Origin: Beroe forskalii
Lineage: Eukaryota > Ctenophora > Nuda > Beroida > Beroidae
DNA length: 64,000 nt
Direction of reading: 5' to 3'
Assembly: GCA_011033025.1 (NCBI GenBank)
Contig: WFMF01000138.1
Coordinates: 310,001 to 374,000, forward strand
This document shows, in pieces, positions 20,297 through 31,700 of the stretch; position 1 is the first letter of the stretch; each line of letters opens with the position of its first letter. Made by a program: the position numbers and the translations under genes. The notes beneath the pieces are model-generated. The model worked only from the letters and a program-made list of their open reading frames with translations, did not search any database and had not been told where the DNA came from.

Positions 20297-21278
20297 ATAC
20301 AGGTGTTTTGGTCGGCGCTTTGCTCTTACCATATCCCGATTGCAAAGTCAACATGGGGAACGGATTCTAGGTCGGGGACTCTAGGTCGGGGGACTCTGGG
20401 TCGGCGGTGGCACACCAGGGTGGGCTCTGGGTCGGGAGATCCCCACAGGGTGGACTCTAGGTCGGGAGCCTCTTCACTTTATATAAACTACCTAAAGCCT
20501 GGATCGATTTATACCGAGAATATCTCGGTTAATCCAGATAACAGAGCCCGTATGGAGGGTACAATAATGCTCGATCCGATGTATCATTGTGGAGACACTG
20601 GGGACTCACGATACACGGTGTCAGCATGTGATCCGCCACATCACAATTTACACTATCCCATACCGCTTGTTGGCTCATGTCATCGGAGGGGATACGTGAT
20701 ACGGGACGTTCATGCGAGCACAACCCCATGCTAATTCGTCAGGATATCGTCCCACTTAGGTAACGAGGTCTCATGAAGTCTGCAAACCCTTGACACGACA
20801 GATGGGAGACAAGCTTGGAGGTGGATCAAGCGGAGCTGGCAGCTGCTAGTGTCCTGAACCTCATACCCACTCTGCAGAAACCCTCCCTGCAGACTGCCGG
20901 ACCCTCAGACAAGCTGATATGCTCCTCTACGACAACGCTTCGGGTGATCATCCGGGCTACCAGTGACAACCTCACCATCCTAGCAGAAAGCTCCTGCTGG
21001 TTCCTCGATGGAACCTTCAAGTCCTAACCCCAGATCCTTGTCATCCATGCGGAGCTCTCATCCCTCACAGAAGACAGATCCTGGTGCCTCCCCACGGTCT
21101 GCATTCTCCTCACCCACAAGGACTTAGCCATTTACGCCTATATGCGCCGATACTGGTTTTTGTCCTCAGCGAATCAGCGATGTCCTAAGTCGTCAGGGGG
21201 TCAGGCAACACCTGACAATGACGTCACAGATCTTGATGTCAATTTTTTCTAGTGTCCTAATCAAAACCCTAACCCTAA

Positions 21279-21776
21279 GGGAGCCGTCACATATTATGTC
21301 ATCACTTTTATGCCCATTTTCAACCCCCTCCCCCCTGTCTGTCATCACTTGTCATCATTGGCTGACCCCCTCCCCCATGATGACGTCAGCATTGACCAAA
21401 CCCCCCTCCTTTTTCAAAACAAATTTTGACTATTTCGAATCAAACACAACCGACATGAAATATCAACTATGTACGTGTGGTGTGATTCATATCGTTAAAT
21501 TCGTTTAAAAAATGGTTCTAATTGTCATAGACGAACATCCAGTTAGTTTGGAAATATAGATATCATATCAAAGAAATGAAATGGGTACATCAAAACAAAA
21601 TATTATGAACGAAAAAGTTTGGATATCGTATTTTCGAATTTACTATTTAGAAAATTCAATATTTTCGCTGACGTCGGCAAACCTTAAACCCCCTCCCTCC
21701 CCCCTGTCATCACCTGTCAGCATTTGAAAACCCCCTCCCTCCCGTCGAGTGATGACGTAATATGTGACGGCTCCCC
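21279..21776. mobile_element. PIF/Harbinger-type MITE, copy 1
   Basis: Termini GGGAGCCGTCACATATTATG and complement, flanked by TAA, the target typical of PIF/Harbinger. About 500 bp with no ORF. Pyrimidine-rich CCCCCTCCCCC blocks and a TGACGTCA site lie inside. Present at the same place in the second host copy (40820-41309). Confidence 0.75.
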
Positions 21777-22892
21777 TAAGGTTCTTTGGATCCATGACGA
21801 CACGCATATGGTAGACATTGTGAATTGCATCTTAGTCTCACATAAGCGTGCCAGACGTGACAAAGTTCCTTCAAAGTTCAGGTGAATTCGCCGCGAACTG
21901 AGTTCACCTGAGTTCGCCCAAGTTCACCTGAGTTCGCCTGGGTGAACTGGAAAATTGGCGAACTAGTACACCGAATACGCGTGTATTCGCGGCGAATTCA
22001 GGTGAATTCAGGTGAATTCGCCAGAGTCCGCGGCGAACTCCGGCGGACTCCGGCGGAGTCCGCCAAAATTTTTTTTTGGCGAACTCCGCCGCGAATTCAC
22101 CTGAATTCACCTGAATTCACTTGAATTCGCGGCGAATTCGCGGCGAATTCAGGTGTACTTGCAAAAATCGTGGGATGCCCAGTCACAGATGTGAAACTTG
22201 AAAAAAAAATGCCTTAGGCGGACTATTGTAAGCAAATTATTAATACTGAATTGACTTTAGAGGCAGATTAAGTCTTACGATACAAAAAATTCTAAAAATT
22301 TTCGCCTGCAGCGGGCTGTTGTGATCAAATTGTGTTGATAAATTGGACTTAGACACAGCCACAGGAAGTGTGAAGTGCATTAGGTATACGCTTAGAGCAT
22401 GGCTGGGAATGCGCTAATACTAATTAATGCACGCCTACAAGTACCCTCAAAATTGGCTAATAAAGATTATCACCTGCAGCGGACTGTTGTAATCAAATTA
22501 TCAATACCAAATTGACTTTATGCCCGCAGCCGGCTGTTGTAATCAAATTATACAGATTCCTGCAAATATGGATGCAAAAGACCAAAAATTTTCGCCTGCG
22601 GCGGGCTGTTGTGATTCATCATGCTACTAAATTGGTCTTAGACACATTTTTCGATGTGAAACTTTCAAAATTTTTGCCTGCGGCGCTCAGAAAGATCAGT
22701 AAGGACTAAAAACTAGAATTACAAATTAAGAATATTCCATATTGTCGTTCCTTGCATTTATTTGTGGTCTTTTTTGCGAGCAAAGCGAGCAGGCCACAGA
22801 AATCATAAAAATGGGTCTCAGAGGAAATTCAAAATTTTCTGGATCTGGGCACAGCAGTCATGAACCACTTGATCCCGTGAATTGGAATAGGG

Positions 22893-23050
22893 GTAGCTAA
22901 TACCCGAAGGTAGCTTATACCTAGAGGTAGCTAATACCCGAAGGTAGCTTATACCTAAGAGGTAGCTAATACCCGGAGGAAGCTTATACCCAGGAGGTAG
23001 CTAATACCCGGAGGTATCTTGTACCCAAGACGTAGCTAATACCCTGAGGT
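22893..23050 (+). repeat. Tandem GGTAGCTAATACCC / GGTAGCTTATACC repeats
   Basis: About nine alternating 17-18 bp half-units giving a 35-bp period. A solitary GGGTAGCTAATACCC recurs near 23160. Confidence 0.8.
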
Positions 23051-23579
23051 ACCTAATCGCCAAAGGCTAGCTACGACACCTGCTACGTTGGATACGGGTG
23101 CCACACGAGGGGCAGGAAACTCTAATGGCTCGTGACTACTTGACAATTTAAAGGAAAGGGTAGCTAATACCCATCTGGTGTGACTTAACTGAAGCCTCTC
23201 CACGGCAACGCAATGCAGGAGGCAACAGTAATCATGACGGTACAAAGGGAGGTCTGGCTACAAATGAGGGAAACAATACAGCAACCCTGCAGACAGTGGC
23301 TCGACTGCACAACGCATCTTCACTACCATCACTGCCTGAATTTCATCCTGGATGAACTGCTAAAATTACTTCATGAGACATTCAAGCATATTAAGAAACA
23401 TCTGAGAAAAACTGATTATAATAGTCTCACGTATATTTAACATAGCTCCTCTGCGAATTACATCCCTTGATATCTAGCGTCTCTCACATACACTTAATAG
23501 ACATGCTAAATGAAAAACCCATCTATTACATGAGCTCTTTTTAACACGCTTTTCATATATTTGTGTGATCTTATTTTGA
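23051..23579. other. Flank with one weak ORF
   Basis: A 75-codon plus-strand frame at 23213-23440 is the only open stretch and has no recognisable domain. Nothing else is visible. Confidence 0.3.
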
Positions 23580-23950
23580 GTTTGGTTTCAGTTAGGGATG
23601 GATGCAGTGCAGTGTGCTCACTGTCTGTGTCCATGGCTCCCGGGGGTGTAGGTTTCTTGGGCTAGGGAGCCAAAAAACCGTGTGCGGTACATTTTGTGCC
23701 TCATAATCACCCTTGCCCAACTGATGACCCTTTGCTAGCCCTGAGCACTTGTTGGTTTTTTGGCCTTAAATTATTATTAAATTCATTGAATCTCCTTTAT
23801 TCATACAATTTGACACTTGCATAAATCTATTAGCATGATATGAGCATGATATTACATTACTCCTGTTATTATTTTTAATTGTTTACTAACTATAAAGACT
23901 TGGTGAACATACTTCAGCACTTCTGTACTGTAGTATACAGATAAAAAAAA
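23580..23950 (+). mobile_element. SINE-like dispersed repeat, copy 2
   Basis: Nearly identical to 18475-18868 from TTTGGTTTCAGTT to the A-rich end AGATAAAAAAAA. It ends in a longer A run than copy 1, as expected of retroposed sequence. Confidence 0.55.
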
Positions 23951-24608
23951 TCCATCACCGCATCAATATTATCTGGTCTCTACATGAACATTATATAAAA
24001 GTATAAAATCGATCTTTGCTAATTCACATGCCAAGTTATCATGCGTCTTCTTTATATCCTGATGTAATTTACAGCCCCGAGATGAATATTATTCACAGAA
24101 ATCTCCAAACCACAGCTACATATAAAGAAGGCGTTAAAAATATGCAAAAACCCGTTCGACTATTATATTACATATAACAACAATTAAAGAATAAATCCTT
24201 TAAAACACATCGATCTGCAAGACTTTTCTCCAACTTTGGACTTGAACTTTGACACGATTTCTTGAGAAATACCATGTAAGAACAGCCAAATCCAAATGAG
24301 TCACACCTAGATGATTGGTGTGCAGGCATCTTCAGTCCAATACCTACCTCAGCTTTCGGGGTGTTTAAATTGCGAGAGCATTTTATGAGGTAGGCCCCCC
24401 AGCAGTCACCCCCTGGTACCAGGGTAAAGCACCGTCAAGTGCAGTGACCACCTGCCTGATTGAAACTGATTAGAGGTCTTGAACACAAACATCAAGAAAT
24501 TAAGTAGCACACTTGGTGAAGAGAAGCATAGGCCCAGTTGATGGATCCTGGGGTTTTGTAATCCTTTATCTTGCTGCATTTAAAATGAGAAGTGGCATGC
24601 ATCAACTA
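23951..24608. other. No feature seen
   Basis: AT-rich, no long frame. A CCCCAGCAGTCACCCCCTGG tract near 24397 includes a small palindromic GGTACC. Confidence 0.3.
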
Positions 24609-24652
24609 ACATGATGAGATACATCATGCTCCCATACTCCAAAGCCATTCAT

Positions 24653-24786
24653 AACACATCTAAATTTATCATACTCCTGGCTACGCCAGTCGTATGATAA
24701 ATTTGATATAAATATTTCGTAGCAAGCTACTCAATATTTATATCCTATTACATACTCATTACATTCGTATGTAATAGAGATGTGTT
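24653..24786. other. 134-bp perfect cloverleaf (four-way hairpin junction)
   Basis: Closing stem AACACATCT (24653-24661) with AGATGTGTT (24778-24786) encloses three directly abutting hairpins: 24662-24704 (13-bp outer arms, inner CTGGC-TAC-GCCAG), 24705-24744 (12-bp outer arms, inner GTAGC-AA-GCTAC) and 24745-24777 (11-bp arms, loop around ATTACAT). No base is left unpaired between the four helices. In each hairpin the outer and inner stems are separated by TC facing TC, that is GA/GA on the minus strand. Confidence 0.85.
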
Positions 24787-24827
24787 AATTCTTGGTCTTT
24801 CGCTAAATAAGCTTTAATACCGGAACG

Positions 24828-24945
24828 CTCATACTTTATGGCATATAAAAGCCGCGGACCGCAGGTCCAAGGCTTTTATATGTGATTAATTCACGAACGT
24901 AAGTTAGCCCTCCCAAGCCGTTATTTATATCTCATAAAGTATGAG
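24828..24945. other. Second hairpin cassette
   Basis: Closing stem CTCATACTTTATG (24828-24840) with CATAAAGTATGAG (24933-24945). Inside, 24842-24882 forms CATATAAAAGCC / GGCTTTTATATG around an inner GGACC-GCA-GGTCC. GTTATTTA near 24920 can alternatively pair with TAAATAAC near 24955. Confidence 0.75.
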
Positions 24946-25194
24946 AATCTGTAAATAACAATATTATTAAAGAACGAGATTGGTGATAGTGAAACTCGAT
25001 AATATACAGCGAGATATAATTAAAGTTTTTAAAAGATACCCTCTGATCTGCATGGCGAGAGGAATTTGCGGTACATTAAGATTCAATGAATGGTATCTGT
25101 GTCTTCCTAGAAACTATAATTCATTGCTTTGGAAGAGTGCGTACGTCATAAGTTAATGCCATGAAAGGTACTTGATACTGCCTAATCTTTGAAC

Positions 25195-26092
25195 CTCGCC
25201 GCAGCATATTTGCTGAGGATCCTTCTACAAAACGTGGCTCACTCACCAAACTCTTAAAGCAAAATGAAGGTGATCTTATTCTCAAGATGAACACACTTTA
25301 TCCTCATGGTCTGAATGATCGATTGGAGAAACCAGTGTACATTGACGCAGAAGAAGAATACCTGAAGGGTGCTTGCATTTATAAACTGTTCACAAAGCGG
25401 CTCACTAAACGCTCATCCCATGGTTCTGGATCTAATAAACCTCAATCTATGAACTCTTCTCAACACAACCCAGATAATGTTGAGGTGACCTTATCCAAAT
25501 TGCTTGGACTCTATGAATCTGGCAAGTGGCACGATTGTCGTTCAATAATCTGTAAACTTAATCAAAAACAAGTTATTGAATTAGGCAATCTTGCCAAATC
25601 ACAAATATGTAATTCTAGTAGTTTAACCAGACAATTTAACCGCATGATAGTAGATCTATGCAACCATTATAAGACTCGTTCTGTATCATTCAAAGATTTC
25701 AGAAACGATACTTATAAAGCCACTAACAACAAAGTCGACAATACGTTTGCTGACTTTGTCCCTATCAAATTTGTTTCGAAGGAAATTGAGGGTATGAATT
25801 TGAATAGTATTCTCAATGATAGGGATGCTATGAAAATTTTCCCCTCAAAACACCTGAAAAAGAAATACCAGAATGAGGATTTCAGGTTTTCTACATGTTT
25901 TAGTTACGAGAAAGCCGTAAGATTCGATATCACTAACTACAAAGATAACATTCTGTGTACTGAGCCCATTTCTGACGTTGAATGTTTCTGCCACTTGTAC
26001 CCTGACTATGTTAACCCTACTGTGCAACATGTTGTTCTGTTGTTACAGGAGATGTGAACATTGTTAAGAACATTGTTAAGAACAAGCACCAA
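25195..26092 (+). pseudogene. Naiad-like Penelope RT gene, N-terminal half
   Basis: An open frame covers 25287-26057. The reading upstream includes a basic RRS segment, and LYPHGLNDR near 25300 matches the end of GIY-YIG endonuclease domains. Here that end lies before the RT, as in permuted Penelope-like elements (Naiad/Chlamys type). The following 250 residues are a basic, helical linker. At 26020-26045 the expected HVVTGD motif is disturbed by an 8-nt duplication (CTGTTGTT) that shifts the frame. The gene is then split by the LINE and resumes at 32880. The GIY-YIG catalytic start was not found upstream, so the copy is also 5' decayed. Confidence 0.5.
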
Positions 26093-26632
26093 TAGCTCAA
26101 CCCCAAACCGAAATTCTCTGCCACTGCCAAGTTCCGATCCACCCTATTTTTCATAGCAACTGACATTCCTACTAAATTATTATTGAAACTCAATCTCAAT
26201 TATATATTAATTGAATTGTTAACTTACCATTATATTAAATATGATTTCTTACCTTTATACTTTTATATACTGATGTGGGATGCCTAGCAAATTCCTCAAT
26301 TACCAAAACAAAAACCTCTCTTACAACTTTACAAAATTTTACACTACCCAGCCCCTAACCTATACATTTCAGGAGGTCAGGTTCATGGTTACATGTATCA
26401 CTAAGTGTTGCATGGATGTCCGGTATGCATGTATCAATGTATGTATGTTATATGTAATATGTTAGCTATGTGTCAATTATGAAGTTACAGAAATGTATGA
26501 GTATACTGCATTCTGAGCAGATTATTTACATATCTCATAGCATGAATATTACGAAGATATTTACTTGATTTTCCAATTTCTGAAAAAGTGAAAACATCTT
26601 GATCACACCAAGTTTCCCAGATATTTTTAAAA

Positions 26633-28750
26633 ATGTTCATATATTTTCAGGTGCTGATCAACTGTGGTATGCTCACAAGAGGACTAATTTGTTTGTATCT
26701 GGCTGTGTTCTCCCTGCTGAATGGTGTGTGCATCTGGTGGCCTGGGTCTGTTGAACCTGATCCCCCTGATCAAGCTACCCAAGTCAAGCATCTAACAATC
26801 ATGCACTCTCAATCTAAAATGGACAGTAAGATCAAAACTAAGAAGGAAAGAATCTCGGAACCCATCTCTTCAAAACCTACCAAACCAGCCTCAAGTGCGA
26901 GCAGATCAGTTGGCCATTCTCCAGCATCCAGAAACCCATTGAACCTCACACTCCCTGGTCCCCGGTTGCGGAGTCAAAACTCTAGCATCATGACAGTCAG
27001 TCCAACCGCTGCACTGCATAGCCCGACACCTCCACTGTCGCCTCTGGCTTCAGAGCCCCCCAAGAAAGACACCAATGAAACAGAGAAGCCACCTCCACCC
27101 AAGCAAAGATGCCCCTGCAAGGCGTCGTCAAACGGAACATCCTGGTTGATGACCTGCAACTCATGTGGGCAGGTCTGGCACAATGGGTGTGCCAACTTGA
27201 AGAGCGACAAGCTCACGAAGGAGGCAGTGGACTCTATTCTTGTTCATTGGCAGTGCCCATGGTGCTACCTTCCTGCATTCCCATGTCCCAAGAATCACAA
27301 AGCATCAAAAACCCAATCCTCGTTTGAAAGCATTGCACATGCAAACGAATTTCTAACAGCAGTAGTGGACTCTCTGGATTCAATGGTTGAAACAAAACTA
27401 ACCCAAGTCCTGCAAACAAACACCTCTTGCATTGAATCAATCTCAAAACAACTCGAGACCCTTTCTAAAGAAATCTCGGACTTCAAAAATTCTCCTCATC
27501 CTGGGGGTCAAATTCATGTGCCACCACCTCCCCCACCACCACCCGAGCTTGTTAAGGTGGAAGACACCAACCTTGACCACGAAACAAACTATATCGATGA
27601 CTTTGTGGAGAACTTTATCAGCCCTGATGAGGAGAGTGAACTGATACAACTCCTGGAATCCGAAACCTTCGTCAAAGAAGGTAGCAGAGGTGTCTTGCAA
27701 TTCGGAGAATATTACAAGTATATGGGCTCCAAGACACATCCAAAAGCGTGCCCAGAGATCATCAGCAGACTCATCTCTAAACTGAACAACAACTTTGGAA
27801 AGAGTCACCACGAGTCAAGATTTCACTACGAAATCAATTCTTGCCTCGTAAACAAATATGATGGCAATACGTCTGTGCTGCCTGAACATTCTGACAACGA
27901 GGGTGATATCTGTCCATGGTCTTCCATCTTCACCATATCAGTTGGAGCAACACGCAGTGTGGTATTCCGCAACACCAAGGATGATGAGCAGATCTCAGTT
28001 TTCTGCCCTAGTAGGAGCATGTATCAGATGACTCGCCACAGCCAGGACTTTTTCCAGCACCAAATTAAGCCCGAACCTGATCAGGAAAACGCAACTCGAT
28101 ATAGCCTCACATTCAGGGCTATTCACTGGTCCCACTTCAACTCAACTCTGCTTGTTGGGGACTCCAACTTTGGTAAGATCCAATTTGGTACAGGTAAGGG
28201 CAAGGTGGGCCAGGCAACACCTGGATTTAGAAGTTTTGTTCCCAAGGTAGCTGACATTGATCCCTTAGCCTGCACTTCGTTCAAAAACATTGTCGTCATG
28301 GTGGGCACCAATGATCTTAAGAATGACTTGTCTGAGCCTGAAGTCTGTCAGCTATATAAACTTTACAAAACCAAAGTTTCACTCATACGCAAATACAACC
28401 CACGTTGCAGGCTACTTGTCTGCCCTGTTCTCCCCACTAAATCAACTGTCATTAATGAAAGGATCTTCATGTTCAACAAATTGATAAACAGTGACCTGAT
28501 TCAATCAAGTCTACATGTTACATTCATTGAGGGATTTGCTGAGTTTTTGGATGGCCCCTCTTCACTTTTGCGAAATATATATGCTGTTAACGATGTGAAT
28601 GACATTTTGCACATTAATGCTACCAAGGGAGTACGTCTCCTAGTTAGATTGATAAAGCAATCTTTATTTAGGGCTAAGACCTATAATAAAACAGTAAACC
28701 AGAGAACATATGCCAACGTAACACGAGGAGGGCCAATTGCACCTATCTAG
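26633..28750 (+). CDS. LINE ORF1: PHD finger, AlkB-like dioxygenase, SGNH hydrolase
   Basis: An uninterrupted 705-residue frame. The true start may be the ATG at 26669 or one near 26803; the first 45 residues are hydrophobic and may be untranslated. Residues 158-210 form a PHD finger (CPC, CNSCGQVWHNGC, CPWC). Residues 225-290 are probably coiled coil, then a poly-Pro run. Residues 318-495 match AlkB-type Fe(II)/2-oxoglutarate dioxygenases: HSD (about 418-420), a later His in RHSQDFFQHQ, and RYSLTFR (487-494), fitting the RxNxTxR signature. Residues 505-680 match SGNH esterases: GDSN (508), GTND (556), and D..H (656-659). PHD and esterase are known in CR1-like ORF1; the dioxygenase is the odd part. 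Probable roles are RNP assembly, chromatin reading and nucleic-acid demethylation (inferred). Confidence 0.85.
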   Translation: MFIYFQVLINCGMLTRGLICLYLAVFSLLNGVCIWWPGSVEPDPPDQATQVKHLTIMHSQSKMDSKIKTKKERISEPISSKPTKPASSASRSVGHSPASRNPLNLTLPGPRLRSQNSSIMTVSPTAALHSPTPPLSPLASEPPKKDTNETEKPPPPKQRCPCKASSNGTSWLMTCNSCGQVWHNGCANLKSDKLTKEAVDSILVHWQCPWCYLPAFPCPKNHKASKTQSSFESIAHANEFLTAVVDSLDSMVETKLTQVLQTNTSCIESISKQLETLSKEISDFKNSPHPGGQIHVPPPPPPPPELVKVEDTNLDHETNYIDDFVENFISPDEESELIQLLESETFVKEGSRGVLQFGEYYKYMGSKTHPKACPEIISRLISKLNNNFGKSHHESRFHYEINSCLVNKYDGNTSVLPEHSDNEGDICPWSSIFTISVGATRSVVFRNTKDDEQISVFCPSRSMYQMTRHSQDFFQHQIKPEPDQENATRYSLTFRAIHWSHFNSTLLVGDSNFGKIQFGTGKGKVGQATPGFRSFVPKVADIDPLACTSFKNIVVMVGTNDLKNDLSEPEVCQLYKLYKTKVSLIRKYNPRCRLLVCPVLPTKSTVINERIFMFNKLINSDLIQSSLHVTFIEGFAEFLDGPSSLLRNIYAVNDVNDILHINATKGVRLLVRLIKQSLFRAKTYNKTVNQRTYANVTRGGPIAPI

Positions 28751-28766
28751 CTATCAATAATTAACA

Positions 28767-31700
28767 ATGACTATTACTGATATAAAAAAAGAAGTATGTG
28801 ACTGCTGCAAGGGATATATTCTTATAGGCCAACGGTATATGATTTGTGAGAAATGCAATAAAATAGTCCACAAAAAATGCAACAAAAAGTCAAATTTTTC
28901 AATCCATAACTCCAAGCAAATGTGCCCAAACTGTGCCCTCAGCACAGTGAAAAAGTACAACCCTTTTGAGGAATTCTTTGATACACAGGGCAACACTGAT
29001 AATGACTCTGAACATTTCTACAACCGAGAACTTCATAATGAAATTCCAATCCTTCAAATGGCCAATAACACACTTAATAAATGCAAAACTTATCCGAGTT
29101 CATCACTGAAGAACTTGGCCATGGAATTCCCTGGTGACTTCACCACCCTATTTTACAATATTGATGGAAATAAATCGAATTTTGATACATTCTTGGCCGA
29201 ACTCTCTGCTTTACCAGTTAAATTCACAGTGGTAGGTCTCGCAGAAACAAATACTGGTAAAAACGAAACAGCAGACTTATTTAGAATAAATGGCTACAAA
29301 AGTTTTTACAATGAAAAATTACATGACAAAAAGAAAGGAACAGGTGTTTGCTCTGTATTAATAAAGCCCTCAATGCCACTGAAAATGAAAAACTAAGCTT
29401 GGTGTCGCCAGACATTGAATCACTTTTTGTCACTGTCAATGATGGCGAAAAGAAAATAAATATTGGTAGCATTTATCGATCTCCAAATGGGGATGAGGAA
29501 AAATTTCTAGAAGAGCTCTTATCACTAGTTGAACAATTCCCATAAACGCCACCTCTATAATCATGGGTGACTTTAATTTTGATCTCTTCAATAGAATTCA
29601 GTCTATGATTGGAAAGTTTGAGGATGTTTTTCTCTCTCAAGGACTCTTCCCATTAATTTCACTTGCCACACATAAAACCAACAACAGTAGCTCATGCATT
29701 GACAATATCCTTACAAATTCAATAGAAAAATGCTGTCTCTCAGGCATAATTGATAACATAGGCACTCACCACTCACCAATCTTCTCATTATTTGACCTGA
29801 ACCTAGGTATAAAGAGAAACCACCTCTGCAAATCCAAGAATACAGCTATTCTGCTAAGAACATAGAAGCATTGGCGCAGAATTAAATCCTGAACTAATTG
29901 AAGTTTATAAGAGCCTTGACTTTGAGAGCTTCTTCCGACTTTTCAAGGATGCAGTAGATCAATGCTGTAAGCTATCTAAACCAAAATATTCTAAACGGAA
30001 TCCAATCAATAACCCATGGATAACAGATGGCATCATTGATGCCATTCAACATAAAAATGATCTTTATAACGAATGGACTCGAACAAAAGCCAATGATAAT
30101 GACACTGGCGACCAAAATCTTTATGAAAAATTCAGCAAATATCGTTATTGCCTTAAGAAAATTATAAAAGGCCAGAAGTCCAGCTTCTATAAAAACAAAA
30201 TTGCTCAATGCTCTGGCGACATTAAGAAAACATGGGAGATCATTAATCAACTCAGGGGCAAGTGTAAGAAGTCTATGAAGCCGTGTTTCTTAGTGGATGG
30301 GGTTGTTATCCTTCAGCGCAGAGTAGTAGCCAACAAATTTAACCATTATTTTGCATCCCTAGCAACTTAAACTTAATGATGAGACCACTGCAATAGTTGA
30401 AAATGCATCCATTGATTTCAAGCAATTTATGCCTCTCCCAACACCTAGCTCTATCTTTCTTTCTGATTGCACAGAAGATGAAGTCAAGCAGATAATAAGT
30501 CAACTTGAAAATGGAAAAGCTAGTGACTTCCCAATTCGTGTTATTAAAGCTCTCAAATATCCTTACGCCTGTCCTAACAGGGCACTTCAATAACACTCTG
30601 GCTGAAGGTATATTCCCGTCCATATTGAAAACCGGAAAAATCACACCCAATTTTTAAAAGGATGACGAACAGCTTTTTAGAAAACTATAGACCGATTTCT
30701 ACCTTACCAATATTTGGCAAAATCTTCGAAAAAATGATATACTCTAGACTTTACGACTTCTTCACTTCTAACGGTATACTGACCAGGAACCAATCTGGGT
30801 TCAGGCAGGGCCACTCAACATCACATGCACTTAACCACTCAGCTGACCACATCCAAAAAGCTATAAAGGAAGGAAATCATGTACTTGGAATTTTTATTGA
30901 CCTTAGCAAGGCTTTCGACACAATAGACCACAGCATACTCATAAAAAAACTCGAAAATTATGGCATACGTGGTGTTGCACTCAGACTCATTGAAAGCTAT
31001 CTTACAGATAGAAAGCAATATGTAAATGTTCTTGGCGAAACCTCTGATGAACTCAAGGTTGTGTTTGGAGTTCCTCAGGGTAGTTGCCTTGGCCCACTCT
31101 TGTTCCTGGTCTATATAAATGATCTCCCTAACATAAACAATAATACTGAATTTGTTCTTTTTGCAGATGATACTAATATATTTATAAAGGCACAAAATAA
31201 AAAACTTGTATATGAAAATGCTAACCAAATTCTTGCCCACTTGAGCCTTTATATGCTAGTGAATAAACTTCACATCAACATGTCAAAATGCTGCTTCATC
31301 GACTTCAAAATTCCAAAATCAAGCAAAATTATTGACGAAAACTATGTATTAAAAATAAATGACACAAAAATCAAACAAGTTAGTGAAGCCAAATTTCTCA
31401 GGTGACAATTGATGAAAACCTCAATTGGAACTCTCACCTTAAAAAGCTTGGCAAGAAACTCTCCTGCAGTGCAGGAATCATTAACTTAATCAAAGACAAC
31501 ATTCCAAATGAGTTATTTAAAAACATATATTATACACTATTTGAGAGTCATCTCTCATATGGTATCACAGTCTGGGGAGGAGTATCTAATAACAAAATCG
31601 AGCCTCTGTTCAAACTCCAGAAGAAATGCATAAGAATTTTGTTTGGAGACAAGGAAGCTTATATCAATAAATTCAAAACTTGTGCCAGGGTAAGGGAATT

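Larger units (their letters stand above)
19459..22179. mobile_element. GAATTC-rich long-TIR transposon, copy 1
   Basis: Termini GGCATAATCCACGATTTTTG with 8-bp duplication CAGTCACA (19451-19458, 22180-22187). The TIRs are roughly 300 bp or more and consist of degenerate GAATTC and GCGGCGAATTC repeats plus a GGCGGACTCCGCC palindrome. The interior (20300-21200) has short open frames but no recognisable transposase. It differs from copy 2 by an insertion at about 19906-20296. Confidence 0.8.
16059..22849. mobile_element. Outer TIR transposon, copy B, with nested elements
   Basis: The same termini as copy A (CCCACATCCAGAAA and the complement of CCCAGATCCAGAAA), with its own 8-bp duplication CACAGCAG (16051-16058, 22850-22857). 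It carries the hAT-like element at the same internal position as copy A, so the composite moved after the hAT landed. In addition it holds the CCCCA-ended element (18079-19264) and the GAATTC-rich element (19459-22179), which copy A lacks. Confidence 0.85.

Noticed and set aside
27527-27546. CCACC-rich run as a separate repeat
   Set aside because: It simply encodes the poly-proline linker of ORF1.
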